Positions 51,583 to 60,522 of a stretch of 64,000 nucleotides of DNA are shown here, piece by piece (position 1 is the first letter of the stretch; every line of letters starts with the position of its first letter). The stretch comes from CAZJLP01 sp964546955 (lineage in GTDB: Bacteria > Verrucomicrobiota > Verrucomicrobiia > Opitutales > Opitutaceae). The stretch is from assembly GCA_964546955.1 (NCBI GenBank), contig CAZJLP010000016.1, positions 20,208 to 84,207 of the forward strand. The letters are read 5' to 3'. Made by a program: the position numbers and the translations under genes. The notes beneath the pieces were generated by a model that was not told the origin of the DNA, made no database searches, and saw only the letters and a list, made by a program, of their open reading frames with translations.

Positions 51583-54162
51583 CTACAGCTTGTCCAAGTC
51601 GCCCAAAATTTCGCGCGGCTGAGCGCCGTTTTCCGGTCCGACGATACCCTTGTTTTCCATGACTTCCATCAGGCGGGCCGCGCGGTTGTAGCCGATTCGC
51701 AGACGGCGTTGAAGCATGGAGGTCGAGGCGCGACGGGTGGATTTCAGGACGCCAATGGCCTCTTTCAGCAGTTCGTCGTCGTCGCCCATGTCCGCGTCGT
51801 CCCCGTCGTCGCCTTCTTCGTCGGCGTCGGGATCGCGGTCAATCTGCGCCTGAACGTGCTGCGCGTACTGCGGCGGTCCGTTCTTTTTCAAGAATTCGAC
51901 CAGCTCATGGACTTCCTCGTCCGAAACAAAACAGCCCTGCGCGCGTACCAGGCGCGACGAACCCGGGGGGGAAAAGAGCATGTCGCCTCGGCCGATCAGG
52001 GTGTCGGCTCCCTTGGTGTCCAGGATTGTGCGCGAGTCCACCTGAGACGCGACCTGGAAGGCGATGCGGGAGGGCAAATTGGCTTTGATCACGCCGGTGA
52101 TGACGTTCACCGAAGGCCGCTGGGTCGCGATGATCAGGTGAATTCCCGCGGCGCGAGCCAATTGGGCCAGCCGGGCGATGGAGGTCTCGATCTCAGCCGG
52201 AGCCACCATCATCAGGTCGGCTAACTCGTCGATGATCGCCACGATGTAGGGCAGGCGTTCCGGGATCTCGATGTCGTCCGGCGCGGGAGCGACGCCATTG
52301 AGGTTTTGTTGGACCTCAGCGGCGTCTTCGGCGGGATCCTTGATCTCTGCGCCTTCTTTTGGGGCGGTCTTCTTTCGACCGTTGAAACCCGTGATGTTGC
52401 GCACACCCACCTTGGCAAAAATCTGATAGCGCTGTTCCATCTCCCCGAGGAGCCATTTCAGGGCAGAAGGCACTTTCTTCGCCTCTGTCACCACCGGGAT
52501 GAGCATGTGGGGCAGGGTGTTGAAGATCTTCAGCTCCACGATTTTTGGATCGACCATCAGGAGCCGAACGTCCTTGGGGCTCTTAGAATAGAGAATCGAA
52601 GCCACAATCGAATTAATGCACACCGACTTGCCGGACCCGGTTGCACCGGCGATCAGCAAGTGAGGCATTTTTGTCAGGTCGGAAACGAGCGGTTTGCCGG
52701 AGACGTCCTTGCCCAGCGCAATTGGGAGCTCGGCTTTCGCTCCCACCCAGTCTTCGGACTCCAGCAGCTCTCGCATGCCGACGGGGGTGGCGTGCTGGTT
52801 CGGCACTTCCACGCCCACGGCCGCTTTGCCGGGAATGGGCGCCAGAATACGCACGGACTGAGCGCGCATGCCGAGAGCGATGTTCTTGTCCAGGCCGGCG
52901 ATCTTCTCCACGCGCACGCCGGGCGCCGGGATGACCTCGTACCGCGTGATCACGGGCCCGACGTGGATCTCGCCGAGGGAAACGTCCACGCCGAACTCAC
53001 TGAGAATCCGCAGGAGGTTCTCCGCGTTGCGCCGGTGCTCGTCCTCGGAGTTGCCTTGAGCGGGCTTGGCCTGCTCTTTCAGCAGCGTCAGCGGAGGAAA
53101 TTTGTAATTCTCGTCGGTGCTTTGCGGCACGGTAACCTTGGCCGCCTTCTTGGGTTCCTCCGGCTTGACGATGTTCAGTTCTATCCGGCCTGCCGCGTTG
53201 ACGGCCAAATCCTTCGTATCGGTGGCGAGGGGTGCATTCTCGGCAAAAGGACTGACGGTCCCCTTGCCCTCGGCGGCGGCAGTGCGGGGCGCGCGGGTGG
53301 CGGGATCTTCGCTGAGCGGCGCGGCTTTCGCTTCGGCCAGGCGTGCGCGCGCGTCCGCGGCGGGGGAGCCGGCGACAGGCTGGCCGTTTTTTTCGGGCGC
53401 AAAGGGCGTATTCGTGCCCCCGATCGGGGCGTTGGTCCCGCCGGTGCGGGCAATGGAAAGTTTTTTCGTCGGAGGTGGGCCGACCAAGACGGGCGGAATC
53501 GCGGTCTTCTGCCGCTCCTTGGCCTCCTTGAGCTTGCGTTTGATTTCAGCCTTTTCCGCGCGATTCTGCGCCATTCGCTCGCGCCATTCGTGGAAACCGG
53601 ACGCCGCTTGTTCGAATTCAGCTGCGATGTCCTTCGTGATGATGAACATCAAACCAATGCCATAGATCATGGCGAGCATCAGGCCAGAGCCGAACACACC
53701 GACGGTTTCGCTCAAGCCTTCCTGGTAGATCAAGGTGCCCAAAATACCGCCGAGACCCTCGCTGAAGTACTGATTCTTCGGGAAACTTTCCACCATCGCA
53801 CCGAGCCCGGAGAATGCCACAATCGACATGATCATCGCGACAAACCGGGTCAGGACAAGACGGCGCGCGTTGCGCACGGCCACGTAAGACATCCAGAGGA
53901 GAAACGCGGGAATCAGCCACGTGCTGATCCCAATGAGATGCAGGCTCCACCACGCCGCCTCGGATCCGAACTTGCCGACCAAATTCTTGGCGGTCGGATT
54001 CGTCGACACCATCGTGCTTTGTTCCGGGACAAAGTCGATGAAGGCGACGATGAGCAGCGTGCCGATCAGAAAGCACAGGCTGGCGATGACCCAACGCGGT
54101 TCGTAGCGCGGGGCTTGGAAAGAAGGACTGCTGTTTGAGTTTGAACTCGCAGACTTGGCCAT
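51583..54162 (-). CDS. ftsK: DNA translocase FtsK/SpoIIIE
   Basis: The 859-residue protein has four or five membrane spans in the first 175 residues, a low-complexity linker (about 180-345, rich in Pro, Ala, Lys) and the motor. The motor carries Walker A G-A-T-G-S-G-K-S (506-513), V-D-P-K-I-V-E-L, L-P-Y-I-V-A-I-I-D-E-L-A-D-L (Walker B) and T-Q-R-P-S-V-N-V-I-T-G. The C-terminal winged-helix gamma domain (about 790-850) recognises KOPS or SRS sequences. It drives chromosome segregation at the septum. The linker is shorter than in E. coli FtsK, as in many bacteria. An insert of about 40 residues between the Walker motifs is acidic and proline-rich. Confidence 0.95.
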   Translation of the reverse strand: MAKSASSNSNSSPSFQAPRYEPRWVIASLCFLIGTLLIVAFIDFVPEQSTMVSTNPTAKNLVGKFGSEAAWWSLHLIGISTWLIPAFLLWMSYVAVRNARRLVLTRFVAMIMSIVAFSGLGAMVESFPKNQYFSEGLGGILGTLIYQEGLSETVGVFGSGLMLAMIYGIGLMFIITKDIAAEFEQAASGFHEWRERMAQNRAEKAEIKRKLKEAKERQKTAIPPVLVGPPPTKKLSIARTGGTNAPIGGTNTPFAPEKNGQPVAGSPAADARARLAEAKAAPLSEDPATRAPRTAAAEGKGTVSPFAENAPLATDTKDLAVNAAGRIELNIVKPEEPKKAAKVTVPQSTDENYKFPPLTLLKEQAKPAQGNSEDEHRRNAENLLRILSEFGVDVSLGEIHVGPVITRYEVIPAPGVRVEKIAGLDKNIALGMRAQSVRILAPIPGKAAVGVEVPNQHATPVGMRELLESEDWVGAKAELPIALGKDVSGKPLVSDLTKMPHLLIAGATGSGKSVCINSIVASILYSKSPKDVRLLMVDPKIVELKIFNTLPHMLIPVVTEAKKVPSALKWLLGEMEQRYQIFAKVGVRNITGFNGRKKTAPKEGAEIKDPAEDAAEVQQNLNGVAPAPDDIEIPERLPYIVAIIDELADLMMVAPAEIETSIARLAQLARAAGIHLIIATQRPSVNVITGVIKANLPSRIAFQVASQVDSRTILDTKGADTLIGRGDMLFSPPGSSRLVRAQGCFVSDEEVHELVEFLKKNGPPQYAQHVQAQIDRDPDADEEGDDGDDADMGDDDELLKEAIGVLKSTRRASTSMLQRRLRIGYNRAARLMEVMENKGIVGPENGAQPREILGDLDKL

Positions 54163-54267
54163 GTGGGTTGGGAGCTCCGGCTAACGCCAATGATTTCCAG
54201 GCCATCGGGCTGAACGGTCAAATTTAATAACTCCTGCAGCTGCTTTCACAACTTTCTCACCATTCGC

Positions 54268-55257
54268 ATGCAAGAAGTTTTTCGCTTCCACCCGATCTAC
54301 CAAGAACGCGTCTGGGGAGGAAGGGCCCTGGAGAGAGCCTTCGGCCGCCATTTGCCCCCCGAGCGACCGATCGGCGAGAGTTGGGATTTGGTCGACCGCC
54401 CGGAAGCGCAGTCCCTCGTCCGCGGGGGGGCTTTCGATGGGCAGCGCCTGCGGGATGTTCTCTCCGTCCATCCTACGCCGATCATGGGCCCTCTCTGGGA
54501 CCCTGCGCGGCGTTTCCCGATCTTGGTGAAATGGCTCGATTGCCGCGAGCGGCTGAGCTTGCAGGTGCACCCGCCGGCCTCGGTTGCGACTGAGCTCAGG
54601 GGCGAGCCCAAGACAGAGAACTGGTACATCGCCGAAGCGGCGCCCGGCGCTGGCCTGATCGTGGGACTGAAACGAGGCACGACGAAGGAACGCTTCGAGC
54701 GGGCGCTCCGCGAGACCGCGCTCGAGTCGTGCGTGCACCGTTTTCCGGTGGCCCCAGGGGACTCGATCCTGGTGCGCAGCGGTCAAGTCCACGCGATTGA
54801 CGCGGGCAATCTCATTCTCGAAATCCAGCAAAACTCGGACACCACGTACCGCGTCTACGATTGGGGACGCGTTGGTTTGGACGGGAAACCGCGGCAGATG
54901 CACGTTCAAGAGTCCCTTCGCTCGATTGCCTGGGACGATTTTGAGCCGGTTCCGGTCAGGGGAGCCAGCACGGCTGCGGTGATCGCCGACGCCGCGGAAT
55001 TCAGAATCCGCCGGGTGCCTCTCGCGGCGGGCGAGATCCTCTCGCTAGCTGCCCGTGAACAGCCGCGTATTGTCAGCGTCGCGACGGGCAGAATTCGCCG
55101 AGAAATGCATCGTGAGGGACGTTCCGCCTTGGGCCCGGACGAAGTTTTTTCGCGCGGCGAAAATGTTCTGCTGCCGTACGAAGGAGCGTTTCGCGTCCGG
55201 GCGCTCGAACCCGCGGTGTTGCTCATCACGGAAAATTTCTGCAGCCTGCCGGCATGA
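54268..55257 (+). CDS. manA: Mannose-6-phosphate isomerase, type I
   Basis: The 329-residue protein carries the zinc ligands of type I PMI: L-Q-V-H-P-P (Gln and His), K-T-E-N-W-Y-I (Glu), and G-Q-V-H-A-I (His). The start M-Q-E-V-F-R-F-H-P-I-Y-Q-E-R-V-W-G-G is typical of the family. It interconverts mannose-6-phosphate and fructose-6-phosphate, feeding GDP-mannose and cell-wall sugars. Its stop overlaps the next start by four bases. It is divergent from ftsK. Confidence 0.93.
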   Translation: MQEVFRFHPIYQERVWGGRALERAFGRHLPPERPIGESWDLVDRPEAQSLVRGGAFDGQRLRDVLSVHPTPIMGPLWDPARRFPILVKWLDCRERLSLQVHPPASVATELRGEPKTENWYIAEAAPGAGLIVGLKRGTTKERFERALRETALESCVHRFPVAPGDSILVRSGQVHAIDAGNLILEIQQNSDTTYRVYDWGRVGLDGKPRQMHVQESLRSIAWDDFEPVPVRGASTAAVIADAAEFRIRRVPLAAGEILSLAAREQPRIVSVATGRIRREMHREGRSALGPDEVFSRGENVLLPYEGAFRVRALEPAVLLITENFCSLPA

Positions 55258-56120
55258 TTTCAAAAACGTGGGTTGCCGGCGGGCAGGGCGCTTCCTTCTT
55301 TCGCGTCCTGGTCTTCCTGGTAATTTTCGCCGGCGTGGTGACGGCGGCATGGATTTTTTGCCTGCCTCCGATGGTCACCAGCGCGCTGCAGAAGAAGACG
55401 GGGTTCAATGTGAAGGTGACGGGATTGGTGATGAATCCCTTCGCGGTTCACGTGGATGTCAAAGACCTCAACGTGACCGCCTCCGGAGCACCTTTCGAGC
55501 GATTGGAATTCCTCGATATTCGGCGTTTTGACGCACAGGGCAGCTTCTTCAGCTTGATGGGAGAGCGACCGGTGGTTCAGCGCGCTGCACTGGACATCGC
55601 CCAGTTGACGTTCGTCAGAACCCGCGGCGGAGCCCTGAACGCAGGCCTCTTCGAGAGCCGCCTGAACCCTGTGAAAGAGAACGAGTGGCCCATTGAAACG
55701 CCGTCGAATCCTCTGCCCAAAGAAAAAACCGGCAAGAAAAAGGCCGAAGCCGAGGTGGCGATCGAAAAACCGCGGCCGTTCCTCATCCGGTCCCTCGAAA
55801 TCAAGATCGATAAGATCGTCGTGGTGGACTATTCACAGGGAGAAACCGGAGCCCCGGCGGTGAAAGAATACCCGGTGGCGCTGGCCCAGACCTTCGAAAA
55901 CGTGAGCGACACCAAACCCCTGCCTACGCTTTTTGCTGTCCACGGCGGACTTACGTCTGTTGGTTCGGCTCTCAAAGCCCTTGTGCCCGGGCCGCTAGGG
56001 GTGGCAATCCATAGCGCCACGCGCGCTCGTTTCCAGCCGGCTCCCGCTGCCCCGGGACAGCCGCCTCGCGATACGTTAAAGACTCTTTCCGATGCGCTTG
56101 AAGAAAGCCGAAAGCCATAG
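55254..56120 (+). CDS. AsmA-like / DUF748-type envelope protein, truncated form
   Basis: The 288-residue protein has a membrane anchor (about 15-38) and then a body with V-K-V-T-G-L-V-M-N-P-F-A-V-H-V-D-V-K-D-L-N-V-T-A, the N-terminal motif of DUF748/AsmA-like proteins. Full-length relatives have several hundred more residues, so this is a short member or a truncated remnant. A charged, Lys/Glu-rich segment (about 135-170) interrupts the body. The start overlaps manA. It may act in outer-membrane lipid traffic, by family analogy only. Confidence 0.7.
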   Translation: MISKTWVAGGQGASFFRVLVFLVIFAGVVTAAWIFCLPPMVTSALQKKTGFNVKVTGLVMNPFAVHVDVKDLNVTASGAPFERLEFLDIRRFDAQGSFFSLMGERPVVQRAALDIAQLTFVRTRGGALNAGLFESRLNPVKENEWPIETPSNPLPKEKTGKKKAEAEVAIEKPRPFLIRSLEIKIDKIVVVDYSQGETGAPAVKEYPVALAQTFENVSDTKPLPTLFAVHGGLTSVGSALKALVPGPLGVAIHSATRARFQPAPAAPGQPPRDTLKTLSDALEESRKP

Positions 56121-56138
56121 TTAATTCGGCGGCTTCCT

Positions 56139-56709
56139 ATGACCGCATCTGAACAAGCTGAAACGTTGAACGACCCGACCACGACCCCGAAAACCGAGCC
56201 CCAGGCAGCCTCGCGGGCTCCTTCCGGCGAGGGAATCCCGTCCGCGGGAGAGCAGCAGGGTTCCAGCACGGCACCCACATCCGAAGAACAGCTCGCTGCG
56301 GCAAAGAAGGAATCGGCNNNNNNNNNNGCGCGAAAAAGATGAGCTCAGGCAGTACGCGGCTGGCCGGGTATTAGAGGATCTCTTGCCTATCTTGGACAAC
56401 CTAGCCCTTGGTCTCGCCGCCGCCAAGGCGCCTAACGCCGACCTGAAGAACCTGGCCGGCGGTATCTCGATGGTTCAGGAGCAGCTGAAAACGGCTCTGA
56501 GTTCCCATGGATTGAAGGAAATCAATCCGTCGGGTCAAAAATTCGATCCGAACCAACACGAATCGATCGCCTCGCAGCCGAGTGTCGACGTTCCAGCCGA
56601 CTCCGTTCTTCAGGTTGTCCGTGTCGGTTATACGTTGAACGGGCGCCTGCTCCGTCCCGCCTCAGTCGTTGTTTCGAGCGGCCCAGCCGCGGAGAAAGGT
56701 GCCACTTAA
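56139..56709 (+). CDS. grpE: Nucleotide exchange factor GrpE, interrupted by an assembly gap
   Basis: The N-terminal part (from the ATG at 56139) is disordered and acidic, as usual for GrpE. After the N block, the other frame encodes R-E-K-D-E-L-R-Q-Y-A, L-P-I-L-D-N-L-A-L-G, the four-helix region and the C-terminal beta domain with V-L-Q-V-V-R-V-G-Y-T-L-N-G-R-L-L-R-P-A. The core coiled coil around the D-x-x-N-x-x-K-R motif is missing, so perhaps about 30-40 residues are lost in the gap. GrpE exchanges ADP for ATP on DnaK. dnaJ follows; dnaK is not in the window. Confidence 0.9.
56318..56327. other. Assembly gap of 10 N
   Basis: Ten undetermined bases interrupt grpE. The frames on the two sides differ, and the conserved central coiled coil of GrpE is missing, so the true gap is longer than 10 bases. 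Confidence 0.98.
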
Positions 56710-56806
56710 CGGAGCTGGCGCGGCCTTTCCAGGCTAGAGCTCGGCACTCGGCATTTGCGCGAGGCCGGCGTATCGTTGGAAATTCGCGCAACCCACCTTC
56801 CTACTC

Positions 56807-57955
56807 ATGGCTAAGGACGATTATTACGAACTGCTCGGTGTGACGAAGGGCGTCTCGGAAGAGGAGCTCAAGAAGGCCTATCGCAAGAAGGCCGTGCAAT
56901 ATCATCCCGACAAGAATCCCGGCAACAAGGAGGCTGAGGAGATGTTCAAAAAAGTCTCCGAGGCGTACGAGATCCTGAAGGATCCCCAGAAGCGCGCCGC
57001 CTACGATCGCTATGGCCACGCCGCCTTCCAGCAGGGAGCGGGGCCGCGCGGCGGCGGTGGTGGTGGCTTTCACGATCCTTTCGACATTTTCCGCGAGGTC
57101 TTCGGGGCCGGAGGCGGAGGAGGGGGTGGCGGGGGGATCTTCGAAGAGTTTTTTGGCGGCGGCGGCGGGGGCCGCGATGGCGGCCGCGACGGCGCGGACG
57201 TCCGCTACGACCTTGAGATCACCCTCGAAGAGGCGGCGCGCGGCGTCGAAAAGGAAATCACCTTTCGCCGCGCCGTCAGCTGTGAGCGCTGCCACGGAAA
57301 TGGGGCGGAGCCGGGTTCCAAACGTGTGACCTGTCCCACCTGTCGGGGCGCGGGACAAATTCGACGCTCCGGCGGAATCATTACGTTCACCCAGACCTGT
57401 CCAACCTGCGCGGGCGCCGGGACGAAAATCGAAAAGCCCTGCAGCGCCTGCCGCGGCGAAGGCCGCGTTGCCAAAGCGACCAAACTCAACGTGCCCATCC
57501 CTGCGGGTGTCGACACGGGATCGCGCCTGCGCTCCGTAGGAAACGGCGAGGCGGGGATCGCGGGCGGCCAATCTGGCGATCTCTACATCGTGATCTCCGT
57601 CGCCGATCACGACGTGTTCGAGCGCCAGGGGGACGATCTTTTCTGTGAGATCCCAATCAAATTCACGCTGGCGACGCTCGGCGGCACAATCGAAGTACCC
57701 ACGTTGACCGGCAAGGCCTCTCTCAAGATCCCGCCGGGAACTCAGAGCGGCACCACCTTCCGGCTCAAAGGAAAGGGCGTGCGAAACCTCCGCAGCGGAA
57801 ATCACGGCGATCAACTCGTGCGCGTGCACGTCGAGGTCCCCACCTCGCTCACGGCCGAGCAGCGAAAGAAACTCGAGGAATTTGCGCTGCTCAGCGGCGA
57901 CGCGGACGAGCCCATGTCCAAGAGTTTCTTCGAGAAAGCGAAGAAGTTTTTCTGA
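56807..57955 (+). CDS. dnaJ: Chaperone protein DnaJ
   Basis: The 382-residue protein has a J domain with Y-H-P-D-K-N-P-G-N (HPD 33-35), a very Gly-rich segment (about 78-125), four zinc repeats C-E-R-C-H-G-N-G, C-P-T-C-R-G-A-G, C-P-T-C-A-G-A-G and C-S-A-C-R-G-E-G, and a C-terminal substrate-binding domain. All motifs are intact. It stimulates DnaK and pairs with the gapped grpE upstream, 97 bases before it. Confidence 0.97.
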   Translation: MAKDDYYELLGVTKGVSEEELKKAYRKKAVQYHPDKNPGNKEAEEMFKKVSEAYEILKDPQKRAAYDRYGHAAFQQGAGPRGGGGGGFHDPFDIFREVFGAGGGGGGGGGIFEEFFGGGGGGRDGGRDGADVRYDLEITLEEAARGVEKEITFRRAVSCERCHGNGAEPGSKRVTCPTCRGAGQIRRSGGIITFTQTCPTCAGAGTKIEKPCSACRGEGRVAKATKLNVPIPAGVDTGSRLRSVGNGEAGIAGGQSGDLYIVISVADHDVFERQGDDLFCEIPIKFTLATLGGTIEVPTLTGKASLKIPPGTQSGTTFRLKGKGVRNLRSGNHGDQLVRVHVEVPTSLTAEQRKKLEEFALLSGDADEPMSKSFFEKAKKFF

Positions 57956-58021
57956 GTCCGCCGCCTCTCGATTGGGCCCGCTCATGACAAATCCCACCGC
58001 CCTCAGTGATCGTCGCCAAGG

Positions 58022-58531
58022 ATGAGCGGCTCCGCCTTTCTCGATAACCCGAAATTGTTCACGCTTCGCCTAGCGGTGGCCGAGCGCGAAAATCACCGCG
58101 CGGCCGGGCGCCGCGTCGTGCTCACGAATGGAGTATTCGATCTGTTGCACACCGGGCATTTGTACTACCTGCAAAAAGCCAGAAGACTGGGGGACGCGTT
58201 GTTCATCGCGCTCAACTCAGACGAAAGTGTTCGCCAGTTGAAAGGACCGACCCGCCCCGTGCAAAGCGAGATCGAACGCGCCTACGCGTTGGCCGCTCTT
58301 TGGTTTGTCGATGGCATCGTGATTTTCCGCGAGAAACGCCTCGTGCCCGAGATCCTCGCGTTGAAACCCGACGTGTATTCGAAAGCCGGCGACTACACGC
58401 TCGAGAAGCTCGACCCGGAAGAGCGCTCCGCCTTGCAGCAAGTCGGCGCCCAGATTGATTTCATGCCGTTTCTTCCCGGTTTCAGCACGACGGCCCTGAT
58501 CGCAAAGATCAAAGCCGCGGGCGGCATTTGA
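58022..58531 (+). CDS. rfaE2: D-glycero-beta-D-manno-heptose 1-phosphate adenylyltransferase
   Basis: The 169-residue protein is the cytidylyltransferase-like half of HldE. It has V-V-L-T-N-G-V-F-D-L-L-H-T-G-H (HxGH, His43 and His46), L-N-S-D-E-S-V and K-G-P-x-R-P-V, and ends G-F-S-T-T-A-L-I. As a stand-alone RfaE2 it makes ADP-heptose for the LPS inner core. The kinase half is not nearby. It lies 66 bases after dnaJ on the same strand. Confidence 0.93.
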   Translation: MSGSAFLDNPKLFTLRLAVAERENHRAAGRRVVLTNGVFDLLHTGHLYYLQKARRLGDALFIALNSDESVRQLKGPTRPVQSEIERAYALAALWFVDGIVIFREKRLVPEILALKPDVYSKAGDYTLEKLDPEERSALQQVGAQIDFMPFLPGFSTTALIAKIKAAGGI

Positions 58532-58832
58532 CTAGGGAATCGTTAAAAAAGAGCAGGGCGAAACCGTCCCCGGTGAGCCGTGGGCGGGTGCGATTTTGCG
58601 GCATTCGTTGTTCAATTGGACGTATTGCGCCGCAACGACGTTTTTGACTGGAAGAGAAAGTGCCGACGGCTCGGCGAGACGCCTCGCCCTACCTTTCGGA
58701 CCGTTTCAGCGGTCCGAGCCCAAAGCTTCAGCCATCGCCCCCGGCGTTCCCAATTCACGATTCGAATCCCGATTCATCGGCTCTTCCCCCTCCACTCTTG
58801 CGCTCCCGCTTTTCCCGCGCTTCTTGAAGCCT
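58532..58832. other. Intergenic region with a dispersed repeat, upstream of the COG0523 gene
   Basis: No gene is supported. The stretch includes the AAAGGTAGGGC-type repeat at 58661-58716 and short open frames that overlap it. The region nearest 58833 should carry the promoter of the GTPase gene. Confidence 0.5.
58661..58716. repeat. AAAGGTAGGGC-type element with two hairpins
   Basis: GCCTCGCCCTACCTTTCGG (58681-58699) is the inverted form of the elements at 42777 and 22367. Its first hairpin is GGCGAG/CTCGCC (58673-58688). A second, CGGACCG/CGGTCCG (58697-58716), has the loop TTTCAG, close to the GTTTCA loop at 42813. The core is conserved in sequence and in layout between the two loci. Confidence 0.75.
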
Positions 58833-60056
58833 ATGCCCGCCCCCGAGTCCGCGCCGACCTCTGCTTCAGCCCAGTCCGCCGGAGCCCCTGCACGCCCGCC
58901 GGTTACGGTCCTTTGCGGTTTTCTCGGCGCCGGCAAGACGACTCTGCTCAATCACCTTCTGCGTCAGGCGGAGGGGCGTCGATGGGCCGCGGTGGTGAAC
59001 GACGTCGCTGCCATCAACATCGATGCCGCGGTAGTGGGGCAGCAACCGGGTAACACCAGCGACATCGTCGCGTTGGGCAACGGTTGCGTGTGCTGCTCGA
59101 ATAGTGGAGACCTCGCGGAAACCATCGCGAAGCTCGCGATCGATGGCCAGTACGACCATATTTTGGTGGAGACGACGGGTGTCGCCGAACCCCGCGGAAT
59201 CGCCAATCTGTTTTTGCAGAAGAATCCGTTCGGTCGCGGCTTGGGGGACATCGCCGAACTTTCAGCGTTGGTCACGGTGGTCGACGCGGCGCATTTTCTT
59301 TCCGAATGGGAGGCGCAGAACAGACCCGAGTCCGGGCGAACCGTCCCTCCGAGCGGCCAGCGACCGGTTTTCGAACTCATGATCGAGCAGGTAGAGTGCG
59401 CGGACGTGCTTATCGTGAATAAATGCGACCTCGCAAAGCCCGAGGCACTCGCGCAGTTGGAAACCATCCTCGGGGGCTTGAACGCACGCGCCGAAATGCT
59501 GCGCACGGAAAACGCGCAGGTTTCGCGTGAATTCTTGCTCGAGCGTATACGTTTTGCCGGCCATGAGACGCTCGGAGCAGCCCAGTGGTTGAGAACCCTC
59601 AACGCCACCGCCGACGCGCAGGAGGCCGGTCGTTTCGTGGCCAAGCCCGGCGGATCGGCGCTCGGCCCGAAAGGGCGGGCGCGGCACACCGAAAACTACG
59701 GGATCGTGAGTTTTGTTTACCAGGCCCGCCGTCCCTTCGACCGAACGAAGCTATTCGCGTTGTTGACGACCGGCCTGCCCGGGCTCCTTCGCGCAAAAGG
59801 ATTTTTCTGGGCCGCGGATCAACCCGACGAAATGGGCTTCTTGTCCATTGCCGGAGGAGTTTTGCGTTACGATTTTCTTCATTATTGGTGGGCTTCATTG
59901 GTCGCCAACCGTCGCGTGTCCCGCGCTCAGGTTCCCCCGAAGCTGGAAGCGATCTGGGAGGAGCCACACGGCGATCGTCGCCAAGAACTGGTCTTGATCG
60001 GAGTCGGCCTCAACGAAGCCGCCATTCGCGGCTCCCTCGATGCCTGTCTTCTCTAG
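58833..60056 (+). CDS. COG0523 (CobW-like) metallochaperone GTPase
   Basis: The ATG at 58833 gives 407 residues. The GTPase has G-F-L-G-A-G-K-T-T (29-37), the metal motif G-C-V-C-C (Cys85, 87, 88), E-T-T-G-V-A-E-P and N-K-C-D-L. The CobW C-terminal domain follows, with R-P-F-D near 310. It delivers a metal, typically zinc, under limitation. The leading 20 residues are low complexity. It converges with a small gene whose product carries a Cys pair. No Zur site is visible upstream. Confidence 0.92.
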   Translation: MPAPESAPTSASAQSAGAPARPPVTVLCGFLGAGKTTLLNHLLRQAEGRRWAAVVNDVAAINIDAAVVGQQPGNTSDIVALGNGCVCCSNSGDLAETIAKLAIDGQYDHILVETTGVAEPRGIANLFLQKNPFGRGLGDIAELSALVTVVDAAHFLSEWEAQNRPESGRTVPPSGQRPVFELMIEQVECADVLIVNKCDLAKPEALAQLETILGGLNARAEMLRTENAQVSREFLLERIRFAGHETLGAAQWLRTLNATADAQEAGRFVAKPGGSALGPKGRARHTENYGIVSFVYQARRPFDRTKLFALLTTGLPGLLRAKGFFWAADQPDEMGFLSIAGGVLRYDFLHYWWASLVANRRVSRAQVPPKLEAIWEEPHGDRRQELVLIGVGLNEAAIRGSLDACLL

Positions 60057-60137
60057 CTGCAGAAGACTGGTGGTCGAGGAAACGGGTGGCAGTGACTTCA
60101 AACTCCAAAACCTGGACTCCGAACCCAGCTCGCCGCG

Positions 60138-60416
60138 CTACCGCCCGGCGAGCGCCTGCCGCACCATTGTTTTTGTCACGGTCACATTCGGTCGCGTGAA
60201 CTTCCATTGACGAGTACCTCCATCCTCGAACACGGCTACTACGGTTTCAACGAGCGGACATCCGGCGTCTTGGCAGGCCAGTTCGGTCACGGTGACCACC
60301 GCGTCTTCTCTCAATCCGAGCGTTTCGCGCGCCCAGCGCTTGATCGCCGCTTGCAGTTCGGCGCGCGGCGGGCCTTGTGTCGGCGAGCCTTCATCCAGAG
60401 GCACAAAGTGGTGCAC
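60138..60416 (-). CDS. Small conserved-type protein with E-L-A-C-Q-D-A-G-C-P motif
   Basis: The GTG at 60416 gives 92 residues. The middle holds V-T-E-L-A-C-Q-D-A-G-C-P-L-V-E-T-V-V, with two Cys five residues apart, and the rest is alpha/beta (R-Q-W-K-F-T-R-P near the end). From memory, small proteins with a similar Cys-x4-Gly-Cys-Pro block occur near CobW-type GTPases and in metal operons; this is recollection, not a search result. It converges with the COG0523 gene, with 80 bases between them. Metal binding is an inference. Confidence 0.7.
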   Translation of the reverse strand: MHHFVPLDEGSPTQGPPRAELQAAIKRWARETLGLREDAVVTVTELACQDAGCPLVETVVAVFEDGGTRQWKFTRPNVTVTKTMVRQALAGR

Positions 60417-60522
60417 CGTTGGAACCTGGACGATCCCGCCCGTGGAATAAACGGAAAAGCGCAGTGCGGCCGCGTGTTGTGGGCTTGGCGAAAGGGATCT
60501 GACCGGTCAGAAAGAGCCTTCC

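Noticed and set aside
52306..54138. 610-residue plus-strand frame over ftsK
   Set aside because: Antisense of FtsK; no conserved features.
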